A stretch of 64,000 nucleotides of DNA from Kluyveromyces lactis (taxonomy: Eukaryota; Ascomycota; Saccharomycetes; Saccharomycetales; Saccharomycetaceae), in the NCBI RefSeq assembly GCF_000002515.2, contig NC_006042.1:496001-560000 (forward strand), in the 5' to 3' direction. Numbering within the stretch: position 1 is the first letter of the stretch; each line of letters starts with the position of its first letter. The notes below the pieces were generated by a model. That model did not search any database and had not been told where the DNA came from. It saw nothing but the letters and a program-made list of their open reading frames with translations. Shown piece by piece: positions 13,001 through 25,254 of this stretch. Both the position numbers and the translations under genes were made by a program.

Positions 13001-13702
13001 CCTTTAATGCCTCCAGCTTCTCCAAACCCGGCTACAAACGGAAGGTCTTTTGTTCCTCCTGTAAATCCTTACAGTCCTGCTCCATCTGCAGTCACGCCCA
13101 CAGGGATTGTGCCACCAAAAGCTTTAGTAGCTGCTATACCATCTCCGGTACCAGCTCCTAAAGCTGCAGCCGTCCCTCCACCAAGGAAAATGAATAGGAA
13201 AAGTACTGCCGTTGGTGATGCAAGCGCAGCAAGCAATCTTCTAAGCTCAATTCAGACCAAACCTACCCCTCCAATTCACAGTCCAGCTATGGTAGATCCG
13301 GTAGCTGTACAATACGATCAATCTGCAGTGTCACCTACAAATGTCGAAATTGCAGCGGAACAGGGTGCTGGTATCACCGAGAGTGACAGGCCTATTGTTG
13401 AGTTTTTAACTGCAGAGCTACAACGAGTGACACCTTTAATTCCACAAGAATACACTAAACAATTGAAGGACTGTGACAAAAGAATCAAGATTTTAATTAA
13501 ACATTTGGAACACCACGACTTGTTAACCCAACCAACGATTGACAAATTGCATCAGATCGTTGCTTTCTGGAAGGAAGGAAACTACTCTGAGGCGATGACT
13601 ATTCATCAAGATTTGTCAGCAAACCATAGCTCTGAGGCAGGAAACTGGTTGACTGGTATCAAGAGATTAATGAACATTGCCGAAGCTACCTCTTCTCAAT
13701 AG
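10007..13702 (+). CDS. SEC31: COPII outer coat protein Sec31
   Basis: This 1231-residue protein forms the outer COPII cage with Sec13 and stimulates Sar1 GTP hydrolysis on ER exit vesicles. The N-terminal third is a WD40 propeller (about 1-330, starting MVKLAEYPRTATFSWS). An alpha-solenoid ACE1 region follows (about 350-760), then a long proline-rich segment (about 770-1100, with many PPVNPY and NPYAP repeats) that contacts Sec23/Sar1. A conserved helical C-terminal domain ends the protein. S. cerevisiae Sec31 (YDL195W) is 1273 residues with the same order. The start is the first ATG. Confidence 0.98.
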   Translation: MVKLAEYPRTATFSWSHDRVPVLATGPASGAIDADFSSTSTLELWSLLSFDGSKPSGSVVADGKFNDLDWSGDDKIIAGALENGVVEFFDPKALKSVAKIHKHQGPVKTLKFNAKQNNVLVSGGTQGEIFVWDSNKIGSSDYSPFSAGISNTPIDEVSSLSWNQSLAHVFASASSSGYASVWDLKAKKQVLHLNHSSSTTGIKVPLTVVDWHPTSSTIIATASSSDTEPLVLTWDLRNAHVPLKVLSQGHSKGVLSLDWCKQDENLLLSSGRDNTSVLWNPQEGSILTQFAPRGNWVFKSKFAPEAPDLFASASFDSKIVVQTLQNLSNTLDAQANESKQHASEDEFWNNVTSNSVDDKPNTVKIQAPKWYGNKSPAAQWAFGGKLVRISDDGKGVSVVKPCISGLEKNQLFDESLKSKDFVKLINKRLSQKINATNEDDWNLLENLSMDGTALYLKDALSLDDAKEDIIKKSEEDGADFFNQLNDKFVPEGAFKLDFSESMKPLTNFLIKGDLKSALNQALEKDLLLEALVIAITSNDALLADKAKNAYFSKHSEQSGLARTLFSVAQRDVEDIVTNIDVSQWKDAVQFIFNYTKEDISKKNSLLVKLGDRLLHEGNRKDAILLYLSGQSLESIASIWLKEFPELENQLTSQKDTLYEAHLECLTEFVERFTVLSDYLDKGTVKLTNQTLISKFLEFVNVTAANGDFELSLRFLETLPDDNEEVKSEKQRVLIASGKTSTTRSTERTANSTLQSRQGRYGSTSVPTANGAPRLSNSGIPPPNPLAAPHQPPASTAPNVVPRKPSFVPQTTSAIPTPNPYAPAAVNQQIPLSVVGSRPSYTPPVNPYAQTATSIPPNPYAPLPVAAPVPLGSPVAPPPISGASGYSGQTPHLHDKPIDGWNDLPSVSKEKPTRAKAVNTAPIGMSTPSYGTPDLAAVPLSRASTNSTLPPPPPNVRRTPKLTSPPEVASPPLPLKKTNSYAPTVSAVQSSQMPQQISNPLMPPASPNPATNGRSFVPPVNPYSPAPSAVTPTGIVPPKALVAAIPSPVPAPKAAAVPPPRKMNRKSTAVGDASAASNLLSSIQTKPTPPIHSPAMVDPVAVQYDQSAVSPTNVEIAAEQGAGITESDRPIVEFLTAELQRVTPLIPQEYTKQLKDCDKRIKILIKHLEHHDLLTQPTIDKLHQIVAFWKEGNYSEAMTIHQDLSANHSSEAGNWLTGIKRLMNIAEATSSQ

Positions 13703-14383
13703 TTTTTGTTGGACAACAACAACAACATTATGCCTCCATCAGATATCATTGTTTCTTTATTGACTAGTTTATTTAATGGTCCATCGCATTCTTCACGATA
13801 ACATCCATTGTTTTGAGAAAATCGGCCAATTTGTACAAAACACATTATATAGCACGACATCTAGCTCAATAATTAGGATGTGTACATACTGATTTCTTCT
13901 TATCTTTATTCTCTAGCATGTGTGATTAACACATTGATTCGCTTTATGCGAAGTGCCAAAAAATCAAAAAAATCAAAAAAGCGATGGCTGAACAATTGTT
14001 GAACATGAGATAATAACCAGTAGACATAATTAGTTATATAGTTTCCTGGAAGGGTATTGCCAGTTAGAAAGTCCACTTACCATAATATTGAACGTCGTTT
14101 TGTCGACCTTTGCATACTATCTGAGTATTGTTCACCCAAGCATTTTCTTTTTGTTGATTATAGTCGAAGATTTTACAGTCCAAAACTCTCTCAAATCCCT
14201 TGAGCAATTGATATATAACATTGACCAACATCTGAGAGGAAATCAAAAAGATAGCCCGTCTGATAATAACAACCATCACATATCACTTCAATCGCATTTA
14301 ACTTGACAAAAAGCTAAGTTTACCAGTACTATTTGCAAGTACCTAGAGACCCAAACTATTATGACTACGGCTCAACGATCACT
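13703..14383. other. Intergenic, SEC31 3' end and glucose-sensor promoter
   Basis: AT-rich spacer with no convincing gene. A short ATG that is out of frame with the sensor gene occurs at 14361, just upstream of the proposed start, and could act as a minor leader ORF. Confidence 0.4.
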
Positions 14384-16747
14384 ATGACTACTGATTCTGT
14401 TCCACGAAAGAATATTTCTCAAGCTATCAAACTAGTGTTTCTTCGACGGAAAGCACAAGAGCGTAACGAGGCAGGCTCCTCTGAAGTACCGACGGGTGGT
14501 AAATCGAATAATGCTTCCGCTACATCGTCACCCGAAGAGGCACTTGAGAATAGTGGAGAAAACTTCGAACTCACAAATTTCGCATCTTTATCAGAAATGG
14601 AATCAGAAATCTTTCTTGCACCTCCCGCCAAACAATCGAAGAAGATCTCCATTCTTGTTGGTATGTTTGTTGCTGTGGGTGGATTTTTGTTTGGGTATGA
14701 TACAGGATTAATAAATAATATCAGCGAAATGCCTTATGTTAACCAAAAGTTTGCACCTAACAAGAATCATTTCACAACACCACAAATCTCGATATTAGTG
14801 TCTTTTTTATCCTTGGGGACGTTCATTGGAGCCTTACTGGCACCTTTAATCTCCGACTCTTATGGTCGAAAGACTACAATGATCTTTAGTACGTTCGTGG
14901 TATTTATGATAGGAAACTCTTTACAGGTGGCAGCTGGTTCTATGACCATACTTGTAGTTGGAAGAGTCCTCTCTGGTATGAGTGTTGGACTAATATCGGC
15001 TGCGGTGCCATTATATCAAAGTGAAGCTGCACAGAAATCTGTTCGTGGTGCAATTATTTCCTGTTACCAGTGGGCCATTACATGGGGGCTACTTGTAGCA
15101 AGTGCAGTTTCCCAAGGAACATATAAAAGAATGGATGCATCTAGTTACCAAATACCGATCGGATTACAGTATATTTGGTCCTTTCTACTCGGTGTCGGCA
15201 TTCTTTTCCTCCCTGAAAGCCCAAGATACTATGTTTTCAAAGATAGGCTAGACAAAGCGGCAAAATCTTTATCCTTTTTACGTGGCGTACCAGAGGATGA
15301 CTCCGGATTACTTGAAGAGTTGGTTGAGATCAAAGCAACATATGATTACGAGATGTCATTCGGAAAAATCTCTTACCTAGATTGTTTCAGATCAACGAGA
15401 TCAAGAACCAAACAGCGTCTACGAATGTTGACCGGTATCGCTCTTCAGGCTTTTCAGCAAGTGAGTGGTATCAATTTTATCTTTTATTATGGCGTAGACT
15501 TTTTCAATAAGAGTGGTGTCAGCGAAAGCTATTTGGTTTCCTTCGTCACATATGCAGTAAATGTTGCGTTTAACATTCCGGGGTTATTCTTGGTCGAATA
15601 TATCGGACGAAGAAAATTGTTATTGATGGGTGGTATTCTTATGACTATCTCCAATTTCATTATTGCTATAGTCGGATTAGCGACTGACTCCATGGTTGCG
15701 AACAAAGTGATGATTGCATTCATCTGTTTATTCATTGCATCATTTTCGGCCACCTGGGGTGGTGGTGTGTGGGTAATTTCCGCTGAATTATATCCATTGG
15801 GTGTTCGCGCTAAATGCACCGCCATCTGTGCAGCATCAAACTGGCTAATAAATTTCATCTGTGCATTAATAACGCCTTACATTATGCACATAGATAGCAG
15901 TGTCAGACAAACGAGTATCGGTACCAAAATCTTCTTTGTTTGGGGGTCATTGAACGCTGTTGGGGTTCTTGTTGTGTACTTCACCGTGTACGAAACGAAT
16001 GGATTATCATTGGAAGAGATCGATGAGTTGTACAAGAAATCTTCTTCTGGAATAAACTCCATAGAATGGAACAAGAAGATCAAAGCCTTTCCAGATTTGT
16101 TTCAAAGGACAAGACCGAACAATGAAGGTGACGGAGAAGCTGATGATAACATACATACAGATGAAAATTATAACCATACTATTTCCAGCTATAATGGAAC
16201 CCAAAACAATGAAAAATATCCTATTCAAGTACAGATGCCACAATTTGGTGTACGGAACATCGAATTTTTGAACACCACAGGCTCATCTCCGCAATCGGAT
16301 ATGACAGAACCCAACTTTGTCGACTTGGGTAATGGTCTTGGTATAACAACGTATCAAAGAGGCCCACCATCCGTCCTTACTGACTCGAGTGAAGAAGAGG
16401 AAGAGGGACAACAACAAGAGACAGATGAGACTGAGGAAGGTAAATCATTCAAACACCAGTACACTGACGCTCGTAATAAAAATCGTGGCGAGCGCGGCAG
16501 TTTCAATAGCAATAGTTCAACCTCAGGCACTACTCGATCTTCTTCCCACAAGGCCAGTGTTCAAAGGATGGAAGAAATTAATCTGTACATGGCCCAATTA
16601 ATGCATCGCGGAGGAACAGAAGATCTTTCGCGTAACACTACCGATAACACTCATCAACCGATATCACATGATATCATGAGTCAATGGAACTCCTCATCCC
16701 AAAATAAAGGACCTAGCACTCAAACCGATATTAATAGTAACACTTAG
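14384..16747 (+). CDS. SNF3/RGT2: Plasma-membrane glucose sensor of the Snf3/Rgt2 family
   Basis: This 787-residue member of the sugar-porter branch of the major facilitator superfamily has about twelve membrane spans (roughly residues 80-560) with motifs such as [26 protein letters not shown] and [16 protein letters not shown]. Unlike transporters it has a long cytoplasmic tail of about 240 residues. The tail contains the sensor signature [20 protein letters not shown] at residues 644-663, shared by Snf3 and Rgt2. Such proteins sense external glucose and signal through Yck kinases and Mth1/Std1 to Rgt1. The K. lactis equivalent is RAG4. The in-frame sequence upstream has no ATG. Only one copy and one tail motif are present, consistent with a single pre-duplication sensor. 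Confidence 0.93.
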   Translation: MTTDSVPRKNISQAIKLVFLRRKAQERNEAGSSEVPTGGKSNNASATSSPEEALENSGENFELTNFASLSEMESEIFLAPPAKQSKKISILVGMFVAVGGFLFGYDTGLINNISEMPYVNQKFAPNKNHFTTPQISILVSFLSLGTFIGALLAPLISDSYGRKTTMIFSTFVVFMIGNSLQVAAGSMTILVVGRVLSGMSVGLISAAVPLYQSEAAQKSVRGAIISCYQWAITWGLLVASAVSQGTYKRMDASSYQIPIGLQYIWSFLLGVGILFLPESPRYYVFKDRLDKAAKSLSFLRGVPEDDSGLLEELVEIKATYDYEMSFGKISYLDCFRSTRSRTKQRLRMLTGIALQAFQQVSGINFIFYYGVDFFNKSGVSESYLVSFVTYAVNVAFNIPGLFLVEYIGRRKLLLMGGILMTISNFIIAIVGLATDSMVANKVMIAFICLFIASFSATWGGGVWVISAELYPLGVRAKCTAICAASNWLINFICALITPYIMHIDSSVRQTSIGTKIFFVWGSLNAVGVLVVYFTVYETNGLSLEEIDELYKKSSSGINSIEWNKKIKAFPDLFQRTRPNNEGDGEADDNIHTDENYNHTISSYNGTQNNEKYPIQVQMPQFGVRNIEFLNTTGSSPQSDMTEPNFVDLGNGLGITTYQRGPPSVLTDSSEEEEEGQQQETDETEEGKSFKHQYTDARNKNRGERGSFNSNSSTSGTTRSSSHKASVQRMEEINLYMAQLMHRGGTEDLSRNTTDNTHQPISHDIMSQWNSSSQNKGPSTQTDINSNT

Positions 16748-17317
16748 GAACACTAACTAATCTTATAATAGTACTTTAATATATAATTTATTACATGTTG
16801 AATGACGCTTACCGGAAGGAGTATGTAAAATCTTACTTTTATCTTAGCCGTTAGAAAGTGTAAATGCTTGAACTCAAACAATTCAGAATCAAGTAGAGTT
16901 CATGTATCATGCTGAAAAACTGAGTCGCAGCTACACATGTTAGCGTGAATGCTACTTATTATGCGAAGATGTTTCAACTTTGATAGCGGGATGATGTCTC
17001 GAATAAGGAAAACAAAAAAAACTAGAATTAATAGTTAAGGATTCAGTATAAAAAGGACACGGGATGGAAAATAGTTGAAACAAACTTTTGGGAAAGCGCG
17101 GAAGTGAAGAACAACGGTCGAACCCCAAGATTGGTGATACGAATATACACCACCGTGCGAGGTTGTAAGGTTGCTTAACGTTAATAAAAGGAGGGATAAG
17201 GAGTGAAAACAGTTACGAGTTTTATATATTTATTCATTTCTGTCTGGCAACATTGAAGGAACAAAAAAGAGACTATCAGAACCGCTAAGTGTCTATTATA
17301 GAGCTACCCCATCCAAG
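16748..17317. other. Intergenic, glucose-sensor 3' end and NUS1 promoter
   Basis: AT-rich spacer with no gene seen; a TATA-like stretch lies near 17047. Confidence 0.35.
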
Positions 17318-18319
17318 ATGTCAACTGAGAGTGATTTAAAGTCTCGAGTTCCACCTGCTACCAAAACTCCATTGGATGTGTCAGTTTCTGGGTTGAAGAA
17401 AACAGTGACACAAGTTATGAACACGGATGTTGATGATGTGTTGAAACGTAAAAATATTAATACAAACCAAAAGTTCAGCGGGAAGATAGAATATGCCATA
17501 TACAAGACGCTTTTGATATTTCTCTACGTGATATATGCTATCACTAGATATTTCCAACGTGAATACAATAGAATTGCCATCAAACTGTTGGACTTGGCGT
17601 ATAATCCTTCGAATTCACCACAGTTGATCAGGCAGGACGTGAATAAATTACAGAAGATCCCTAAAAGGCTAGCGGCAATCTTAGAATCAAAACCCGAGGG
17701 TGACATAGGTGGAGGTCTACCGGGACTCATCAACGACGCGAGTGACGTGGTATGCTGGACCGTTTCTGCCGGAATTAAGCATTTAATACTGTACGATTAC
17801 GACGGTAAGATGAAACAGAACGTGCATGAACTAAGAGCCGGCATCCATCATAAACTAGCGAAGTATTTTGGTCTGGATAATGTACCCAAGTTCGCAATCA
17901 AGATACCGCATACAAACCAAATCTTTTTCGACAAAGACGAGGATCAGAAGGATTTATCGCCTGAAAAGTCAACGACAAAACATAAGGTGGCCGTTGAAAT
18001 TTCTTTACTATCCAAAGTTGATGGTAGAGACACGATCCTTGAATTGACCAAGACAATGGCCGATCTATGTGCCAAGGGCCAATTGAAGGTGGAAGACGTT
18101 GATACGAAATTAGTCAACCAAGAACTAACACAGCTCGTAGGACATGAACCCGATTTACTTCTATTTTTCGGTCCTGCATTGGATTTACAAGGATTCCCAC
18201 CATGGCATATCAGATTAACAGAATTATACTGGGAAACTGACAACGATCAAGTTTCATACTACGTTTTCATCAGAGGTCTCAAACAGTATGCCGATTGCAA
18301 GATGAACGTCGGCAAGTGA
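17318..18319 (+). CDS. NUS1: Cis-prenyltransferase accessory subunit Nus1 (dolichol synthesis)
   Basis: This 333-residue protein is the Nogo-B-receptor-like subunit of dehydrodolichyl diphosphate synthase, which pairs with Rer2 or Srt1 on the ER to make the dolichol carrier for protein glycosylation. A hydrophobic segment near residues 60-75 would anchor it to the membrane. The C-terminal part is a degenerate cis-prenyltransferase fold ending FIRGLKQYADCKMNVGK, carrying the RxG-type element needed for activity of the heteromer. S. cerevisiae Nus1 (YDL193W, 375 residues) occupies the same place between the sensor and ARF1. Confidence 0.92.
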   Translation: MSTESDLKSRVPPATKTPLDVSVSGLKKTVTQVMNTDVDDVLKRKNINTNQKFSGKIEYAIYKTLLIFLYVIYAITRYFQREYNRIAIKLLDLAYNPSNSPQLIRQDVNKLQKIPKRLAAILESKPEGDIGGGLPGLINDASDVVCWTVSAGIKHLILYDYDGKMKQNVHELRAGIHHKLAKYFGLDNVPKFAIKIPHTNQIFFDKDEDQKDLSPEKSTTKHKVAVEISLLSKVDGRDTILELTKTMADLCAKGQLKVEDVDTKLVNQELTQLVGHEPDLLLFFGPALDLQGFPPWHIRLTELYWETDNDQVSYYVFIRGLKQYADCKMNVGK

Positions 18320-19936
<1,617 letters not shown>

Positions 19937-20891
19937 ATGGGGGTTTTAATGAAATGAATCAATAAAATTAAAATTACAACAACAACAACAACAACAGCAA
20001 CCTATTTACAAATTATCAATATCCAATAACAAAAAAAGAAACTGAAATTATTAGAATATTCAGGAATATAGATAATTCCAACAGATATATCCGTTATTAA
20101 TTTTTTTTTTGTTCCTTCTTCTCTTTCTTACTTTTATTTCATCTCCTCCTATAATATTGTCAAGGTTATACCTCTATTCTGAACCAGCATGCCATATATT
20201 TCCATTACGAACGAATTATAAGAAAAAAAAACCTACACAGAAACATTGCAAGAGGGTAGGAATGACAGATAACGAAACGAGACTCGAAATTAATTAAACC
20301 ACAAACTCAATTTCCTTCGGATATCAGTTCAAAAAACCCTCGATTTTTGCATCGAGATCATTGAATGAAAAGAACATAATAAACATACTCGGGAACCGCA
20401 TCAAATTCTTCATTCGTACCAGTGACAATGACAACATATCTACATGAAAACTGAAGCGAAAATAAAGGGATTTCGAATAAGAATTATCAATAAAATATCT
20501 TTAATCATGCACATTAGTGGATAACACTGATTGATCATCCTCTTTTCTGATTTTGGTCCCCTTATTGTTTATTATCTTCTGCTTCTCGTCATTTTCTGTT
20601 TATCTTACAATATCGTTATATCATATATATACTTTAGGTTTATCCAATGTACTATCGAAATCTACAAAGCACGTGAATTCGTCCTAACCGTAAATTTTAT
20701 TCACATTGATTCAAACACAAGCATCGTTTTTAACAATTCGTACGCATTCATTCGTTACCATGAACAACTTTTTAACAATTGCACTCTTAAACGATATCCA
20801 ATGTTCACGAAGACACTGCTCGAACTTGCCTTTTTTTAATTGAGATTATAACACGTGACAGTACATCGGTTGTTTCCTAGGACTGTTTGTA
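19937..20891. other. Intergenic, ARF1 3' side with a CAA tract
   Basis: A short (CAA)n run lies at about 19976-20001 in the probable 3' UTR of ARF1. The rest is AT-rich with E-box cores CACGTG near 20671 and 20853. I see no convincing gene; a hydrophobic frame around 20531-20839 starts with TTG and has no family likeness. Confidence 0.45.
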
Positions 20892-20942
20892 ACACCCATA
20901 CATTATAACGATTCATTTGAAATAAAACAACACCCAGACATC
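20892..20942 (+). promoter_or_regulatory. Paired Rap1-type sites upstream of RPL35
   Basis: ACACCCATACATT at 20892-20904 and ACACCCAGACATC at 20930-20942 are tandem matches to the Rap1 consensus in the same orientation, about 300-350 bp before the RPL35 ATG. This arrangement is typical of yeast ribosomal protein promoters. Confidence 0.8.
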
Positions 20943-21240
20943 ACACGAGACATCTGCAATCCGACCGGACAAAACTATATATATTTCCCAAAATAGAAAG
21001 AAAGCTCACTTCCTCCTGGGATTTTTCTTTCTTTTCTAGTTTTCCTTTTACAGTAATTTCTAGCTTTTTCCTGTTCTGAGCTTCGATGATGATTTTGAAA
21101 TTCTCACTGGACCGACTCTTTCAATAGGATTTGATGTATCCAATTTCAAAGCTATCTAGTGTTATAGAGCTATCATATTAGATATTACCTGTCTCTTATT
21201 AGCTTGGATAAGAGGAAACCACAGTAAGACAACATTCGAG

Positions 21241-22135
21241 ATGGTATGTGCAAGTGAGTCGTATGGAGCGTGTGAACGAACTGCAAGAAATAGAGCATAT
21301 AACGAAGAAAATGGATGACTTTTGAGAATGCATGGATAGATAGCCTACAAACAATATTTGAGCAAACCGTTCGGCGAGGAAACTCTTCAACATTATCGGT
21401 ATTGTAATGCACAAGTCAATAACCAAATTTGTGGCAAGATAGATGGTCTAACGACAGTTATTTTTCGATGGACGTATAGGAAACGTTTGACATCTAGAGT
21501 GTAGAGGAGAAAGACAAGAACAACTATGATAACAGGCTTAAGATACCATAATTTCCTTTTGAATTTGGAAACCTGAATTAAAAGCTTCTGCGGAACACCT
21601 TTCGTTGAATATTCTATCCTGCATATTTATGCTCTTCTACATCTCCTAAGGAGATGTCCGAAATAATTGGACTGCAGTTCTGAAACAGGACAACTATATG
21701 AGTAGTGTGGTATTGGTTTTAATATGAACAATTTTTACTAACAATAGACATCATTTCGATGGCATTTTTATTTAGGCCGGTATTAAAGCTTACGAATTGA
21801 GAACCAAGTCCAAGGACCAATTGGAACAACAATTGGTTGAATTGAAGAAGGAATTGGCCGAATTGAAGGTTCAAAAATTGTCCAGACCATCTTTGCCAAA
21901 AATCAACACTGTCAGAAAGAACATTGCTCGTGTCTTGACTGTTATCTCTCAAAACCAAAGACAAGCTGTCAGAGAATTGTACAAGGGTAAGAAGTACCAA
22001 CCAAAGGACTTGAGAGCCAAGAAGACCAGAGCTTTGAGAAGAGCTTTGACCAAATTCGAAGCTTCCCAAGTTACTGAAAAGCAAAGAAAGAAGCAAATTG
22101 CTTTCCCACAAAGAAAGTATGCTATCAAGGCTTAA
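21241..22135 (+). CDS. RPL35: 60S ribosomal protein L35 (uL29), two exons
   Basis: Exon 1 is just the ATG at 21241-21243. The intron runs 21244-21775 (532 nt) with 5' GTATGT, an exact TACTAAC branch site at 21736-21742 and TTTAG at the 3' end. Exon 2 is 21776-22135. The spliced product is 120 residues, [14 protein letters not shown]..., ending QRKYAIKA, the same length as S. cerevisiae Rpl35, and that gene also has its intron directly after the start codon. uL29 sits at the peptide exit tunnel and helps dock SRP and processing factors. Strong preferred-codon bias. The unspliced frame lacks an ATG, so splicing is required. Confidence 0.96.
21244..21775 (+). other. Spliceosomal intron of RPL35
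   Basis: Begins GTATGT, branch TACTAAC at 21736, ends TTTAG at 21775; the branch-to-acceptor gap is about 33 nt. No snoRNA with clear C/D or H/ACA boxes was recognised inside it. Confidence 0.93.
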
Positions 22136-22380
22136 GAAACCGTTCTTCCTATTACATTATTAAGAACGTTTTTTCATGTTAAATTAGTTTACATCTTTCT
22201 ACATAATCTCTAACATCATTGTTGTATTTGAGTACACGCATTTTGCAAAATAGACACAGGGTTTCTGTTTAATCTCATGTTAGAATGATCCTCTGCATGG
22301 AATCGAACGCCACTTGCTGTGTCACTTTAAGATTATATTGACGAAATTTTTTACCTACATACTTATTTTAGTGGGGTATG

Positions 22381-25254
22381 CTATTCTTTCTTCGAACGCT
22401 TAGATTTTCTGAATTCCAAGATTTTCTCCTTCAACTCCACGTTGGGTATAACCTCCTCAAGTTTCAATGGTGATCTGTTGAAGGGGTCTGTTGAGTCGCT
22501 TAGCAAATGTGCTTTAATGGTGCTTCTATCAATGGTAACTTTGGAAGTAGGGAGAATGACTGGGTCTTTCATGATAGTATACATTAAAGGATCCAAGAAT
22601 TCTTCTGGAGCATCTCCCATTTCCAAGTCTTCTTCTTCCTCCAGGAGTCTAGTTTTTTCAGCGGAGTCGGCAAAATATATCAACTTGTGGCACATTTCCT
22701 CAGAAAATAGGCCAGTTTTCACTGAGAGGATATGTACAGCCTTCTTAAACAACTCTTTATTGAAGGAACGGCCATCTCTAGCAACTGCAGCAATGAATTC
22801 TTGTTCATCAGCTAAATTGATGTAAATTGTAGCCAATGTCTGTAACAAAGTCTTGGGATTGAATTGATATTTCGATGGATCCTTGACTTTTAATTCACGA
22901 CACTTGGAGCCTACTAACGACTCCAAATTGTAGTCTAGCATCGCAGCCAATCTGTCTACAATTTCCGGTGTGGAAAAAGCTTTTGGAATATGCTTCGTGA
23001 AAATATTGAACAACACTAACGACTTTTCCGACAATCCGCATGACGACTTGGCTTGTCTTTCAGCGGATTTGAGACGATTTTGTAGCTCTTGGGTTTCTTC
23101 TTCCCGACTTGGCGGCAAACCCTTTGCCCGATTTTCTAACTCTAGCTGTATATTATGGACATCAGCAAGTGTAGTAAGACCTTCATCCAACAAGAATGTC
23201 AAATCATTCAACATTCTTGCTACAAATCTAACAAAGAAATCAGAATTATTTTGTGATTGCCACAGTAATTGATTGCGGTAGTGAGGAATCTCGTACAAAG
23301 CTTCAAGAATTATTGAGATACTGTAACGGGCATTAAATTTATCGTAAAACTGTGATGAAGAACCTGTCTTTTCAACAATAACATAAAAGTCCAATAAGCC
23401 ATACAACAAGTTTTTCAACACAATATCGTTATGCTCAAAGATTTCCATCATGAAACCTGGAGAATTATCACTCATTGGCATAGCTCCGATACTTAACACT
23501 TGAACCATTTTACCCTTCAAATGAGGATTCGATATTAATTCAGGACAGCGTAAAATCATCGTTGCCAATTCAATGTAAGAATGGAGTCTTGGGTTTCTGA
23601 ATAGTGGATTTTGCACATATTTTGTCACGTACTGGCAATAGTTGATTGAACCTTCGATGACAAATTCTGGATAATATTTAAAGGGAACTGGGGCGTTTTT
23701 CCTCAAATACTCCGCGTTATCGACATTTTCAACTCCTATTTGATCAGGTATTAGAGGCAAGTCTATCGTTTTGAAAGGATATTGGTGATACGGGTCGATA
23801 ACACGCATCAAGAAAGTACTTGCTCCGGCTATGAAATCAAAGACCTCTAGGTGCACAGTTTTATTACTGAAAAATCCTTGGCAAGAAGATCTGACCGATG
23901 AGAGATGGTGATATCTTTTCTCTAATTGCTTCAATTGAATTTCTCCAAATCTGGCCATCATGCTGTTTTGTGAATTATTAATAACTTGTCTTAAATGAGT
24001 CAAATGTTCTTTTAGTTTTGTGACTTCTGGAGCATATCTCTCATCAAATAGTATAGTACCACCAATACCATAATGCAAGTACGTCAAAGTCAAAAAGAAA
24101 CAATGCGAAATAAAATTTGGCTCCTCTTCATTTGTTTTCTTATTCTGATCATAAAATTCGTCCGCCTCTTTGGCATCCGAGTTCATTCTTGTTTCCTGGT
24201 TCAAGTCAATGTAAAGATTCAAATTGTTGAAATAATTAACGTCAATTTTGTCAATCTTCTTGTAAGATACATCGAGGAACGGCAAGGAAAATTTAATTAA
24301 CATTAAAGTTATATTTGTCATAAAGGAGTTGGAAGCTAATTTGTTAACTTGTGCATGATCACCTCTACGAAGATGGTTCTTATTCACAATCTGTCCTAGA
24401 TAGGATAAAAGATCTGACCTCGATTCCGGTGATGCTCTAATGATTTTATCCACAATATAGAATAATCTTTGTAGAACCACGTTATGTTCCGTGTGCAAAG
24501 AAGTGTGAATCATGTTTATCTGTTGCTGATTTTGAGAATCAGGGTCAACATAATTTTTCAATGCGACTGCAGTCTGAAGTGGCGAGAGGGAAAGTATGGG
24601 ACCCAACAAAGTCACTTTCTCGTATTGATTAGCAGCGGTAGAATAGTCAGCAAAGAATCCGGTCAATTTGGTAAATATGGTTGCCACTGGTTTGAACGAT
24701 ACAAATAGCTCGAAAAGAGTCAAGACTTTATTGTATAACGTAGAGTTGTTCAAATCGAATCCTTCTGTTGCATCGACCTTACCAATATAAACTTGCACAG
24801 TCTGAAAAAAGTTATCAACAAAATCAAAAGCAGTTCCCTCCTGGATTGATCTATTGATCATTGCAGTTAACAAATCTGTGAACTTATCCAAATCTTGTAA
24901 TATATCAGAAATATACTGTTGGAAAGAGCCCTTAATTGCAAATTCTTCGATCTGGAAACAAACTAAAGCATAACCCACGATAAGCCTATCAATCTCTTGT
25001 AAGGTAATAGTTTGCTGTTCATCCAGATTCTTTTTCGATATACGTTTGGATTGCTGACAACGCTGGAAACATGAGTTTAAATATTTCAACGGCTGTTCTT
25101 GTAACGACTCATTTTCGGTCAATTGATACAAAACAATGGGATCAACACAGTCTGCACTAAGGTCAGATACATCTTCTATATCTCCAACATAAGTGCACCC
25201 TTTGGAATCATTCGGGTCAAGGGTCACCATAAAAATGTCTCTCATTAACGTCAT
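22381..25254 (-). CDS. UFD2: Ubiquitin chain elongation factor (E4), U-box ligase
   Basis: This 957-residue protein (S. cerevisiae Ufd2, YDL190C, 961) extends ubiquitin chains on substrates delivered to Cdc48. Most of it is the armadillo-like Ufd2 core. The C-terminal U-box spans about residues 880-950, with EEFLDPLMYTIMKDPVILP and the DPFNRSPL segment, and it recruits E2 without zinc. The stretch before it, EEEEDLEMGDAPEEF, is the usual acidic linker. The start is the first ATG. CDC48, its partner, is in this window at 57-60 kb, but the distance makes co-regulation through linkage unlikely. Confidence 0.98.
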   Translation of the reverse strand: MTLMRDIFMVTLDPNDSKGCTYVGDIEDVSDLSADCVDPIVLYQLTENESLQEQPLKYLNSCFQRCQQSKRISKKNLDEQQTITLQEIDRLIVGYALVCFQIEEFAIKGSFQQYISDILQDLDKFTDLLTAMINRSIQEGTAFDFVDNFFQTVQVYIGKVDATEGFDLNNSTLYNKVLTLFELFVSFKPVATIFTKLTGFFADYSTAANQYEKVTLLGPILSLSPLQTAVALKNYVDPDSQNQQQINMIHTSLHTEHNVVLQRLFYIVDKIIRASPESRSDLLSYLGQIVNKNHLRRGDHAQVNKLASNSFMTNITLMLIKFSLPFLDVSYKKIDKIDVNYFNNLNLYIDLNQETRMNSDAKEADEFYDQNKKTNEEEPNFISHCFFLTLTYLHYGIGGTILFDERYAPEVTKLKEHLTHLRQVINNSQNSMMARFGEIQLKQLEKRYHHLSSVRSSCQGFFSNKTVHLEVFDFIAGASTFLMRVIDPYHQYPFKTIDLPLIPDQIGVENVDNAEYLRKNAPVPFKYYPEFVIEGSINYCQYVTKYVQNPLFRNPRLHSYIELATMILRCPELISNPHLKGKMVQVLSIGAMPMSDNSPGFMMEIFEHNDIVLKNLLYGLLDFYVIVEKTGSSSQFYDKFNARYSISIILEALYEIPHYRNQLLWQSQNNSDFFVRFVARMLNDLTFLLDEGLTTLADVHNIQLELENRAKGLPPSREEETQELQNRLKSAERQAKSSCGLSEKSLVLFNIFTKHIPKAFSTPEIVDRLAAMLDYNLESLVGSKCRELKVKDPSKYQFNPKTLLQTLATIYINLADEQEFIAAVARDGRSFNKELFKKAVHILSVKTGLFSEEMCHKLIYFADSAEKTRLLEEEEDLEMGDAPEEFLDPLMYTIMKDPVILPTSKVTIDRSTIKAHLLSDSTDPFNRSPLKLEEVIPNVELKEKILEFRKSKRSKKE

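Noticed and set aside
20531-20839. Hydrophobic 102-codon frame between ARF1 and RPL35
   Set aside because: It starts with TTG, is AT-driven in composition and matches no known family.
22275-22320. tRNA-like T-arm (GGAATCGAACGCCA) on the minus strand
   Set aside because: The T stem has a mismatch at the invariant closing pair and no acceptor or anticodon arm could be drawn.
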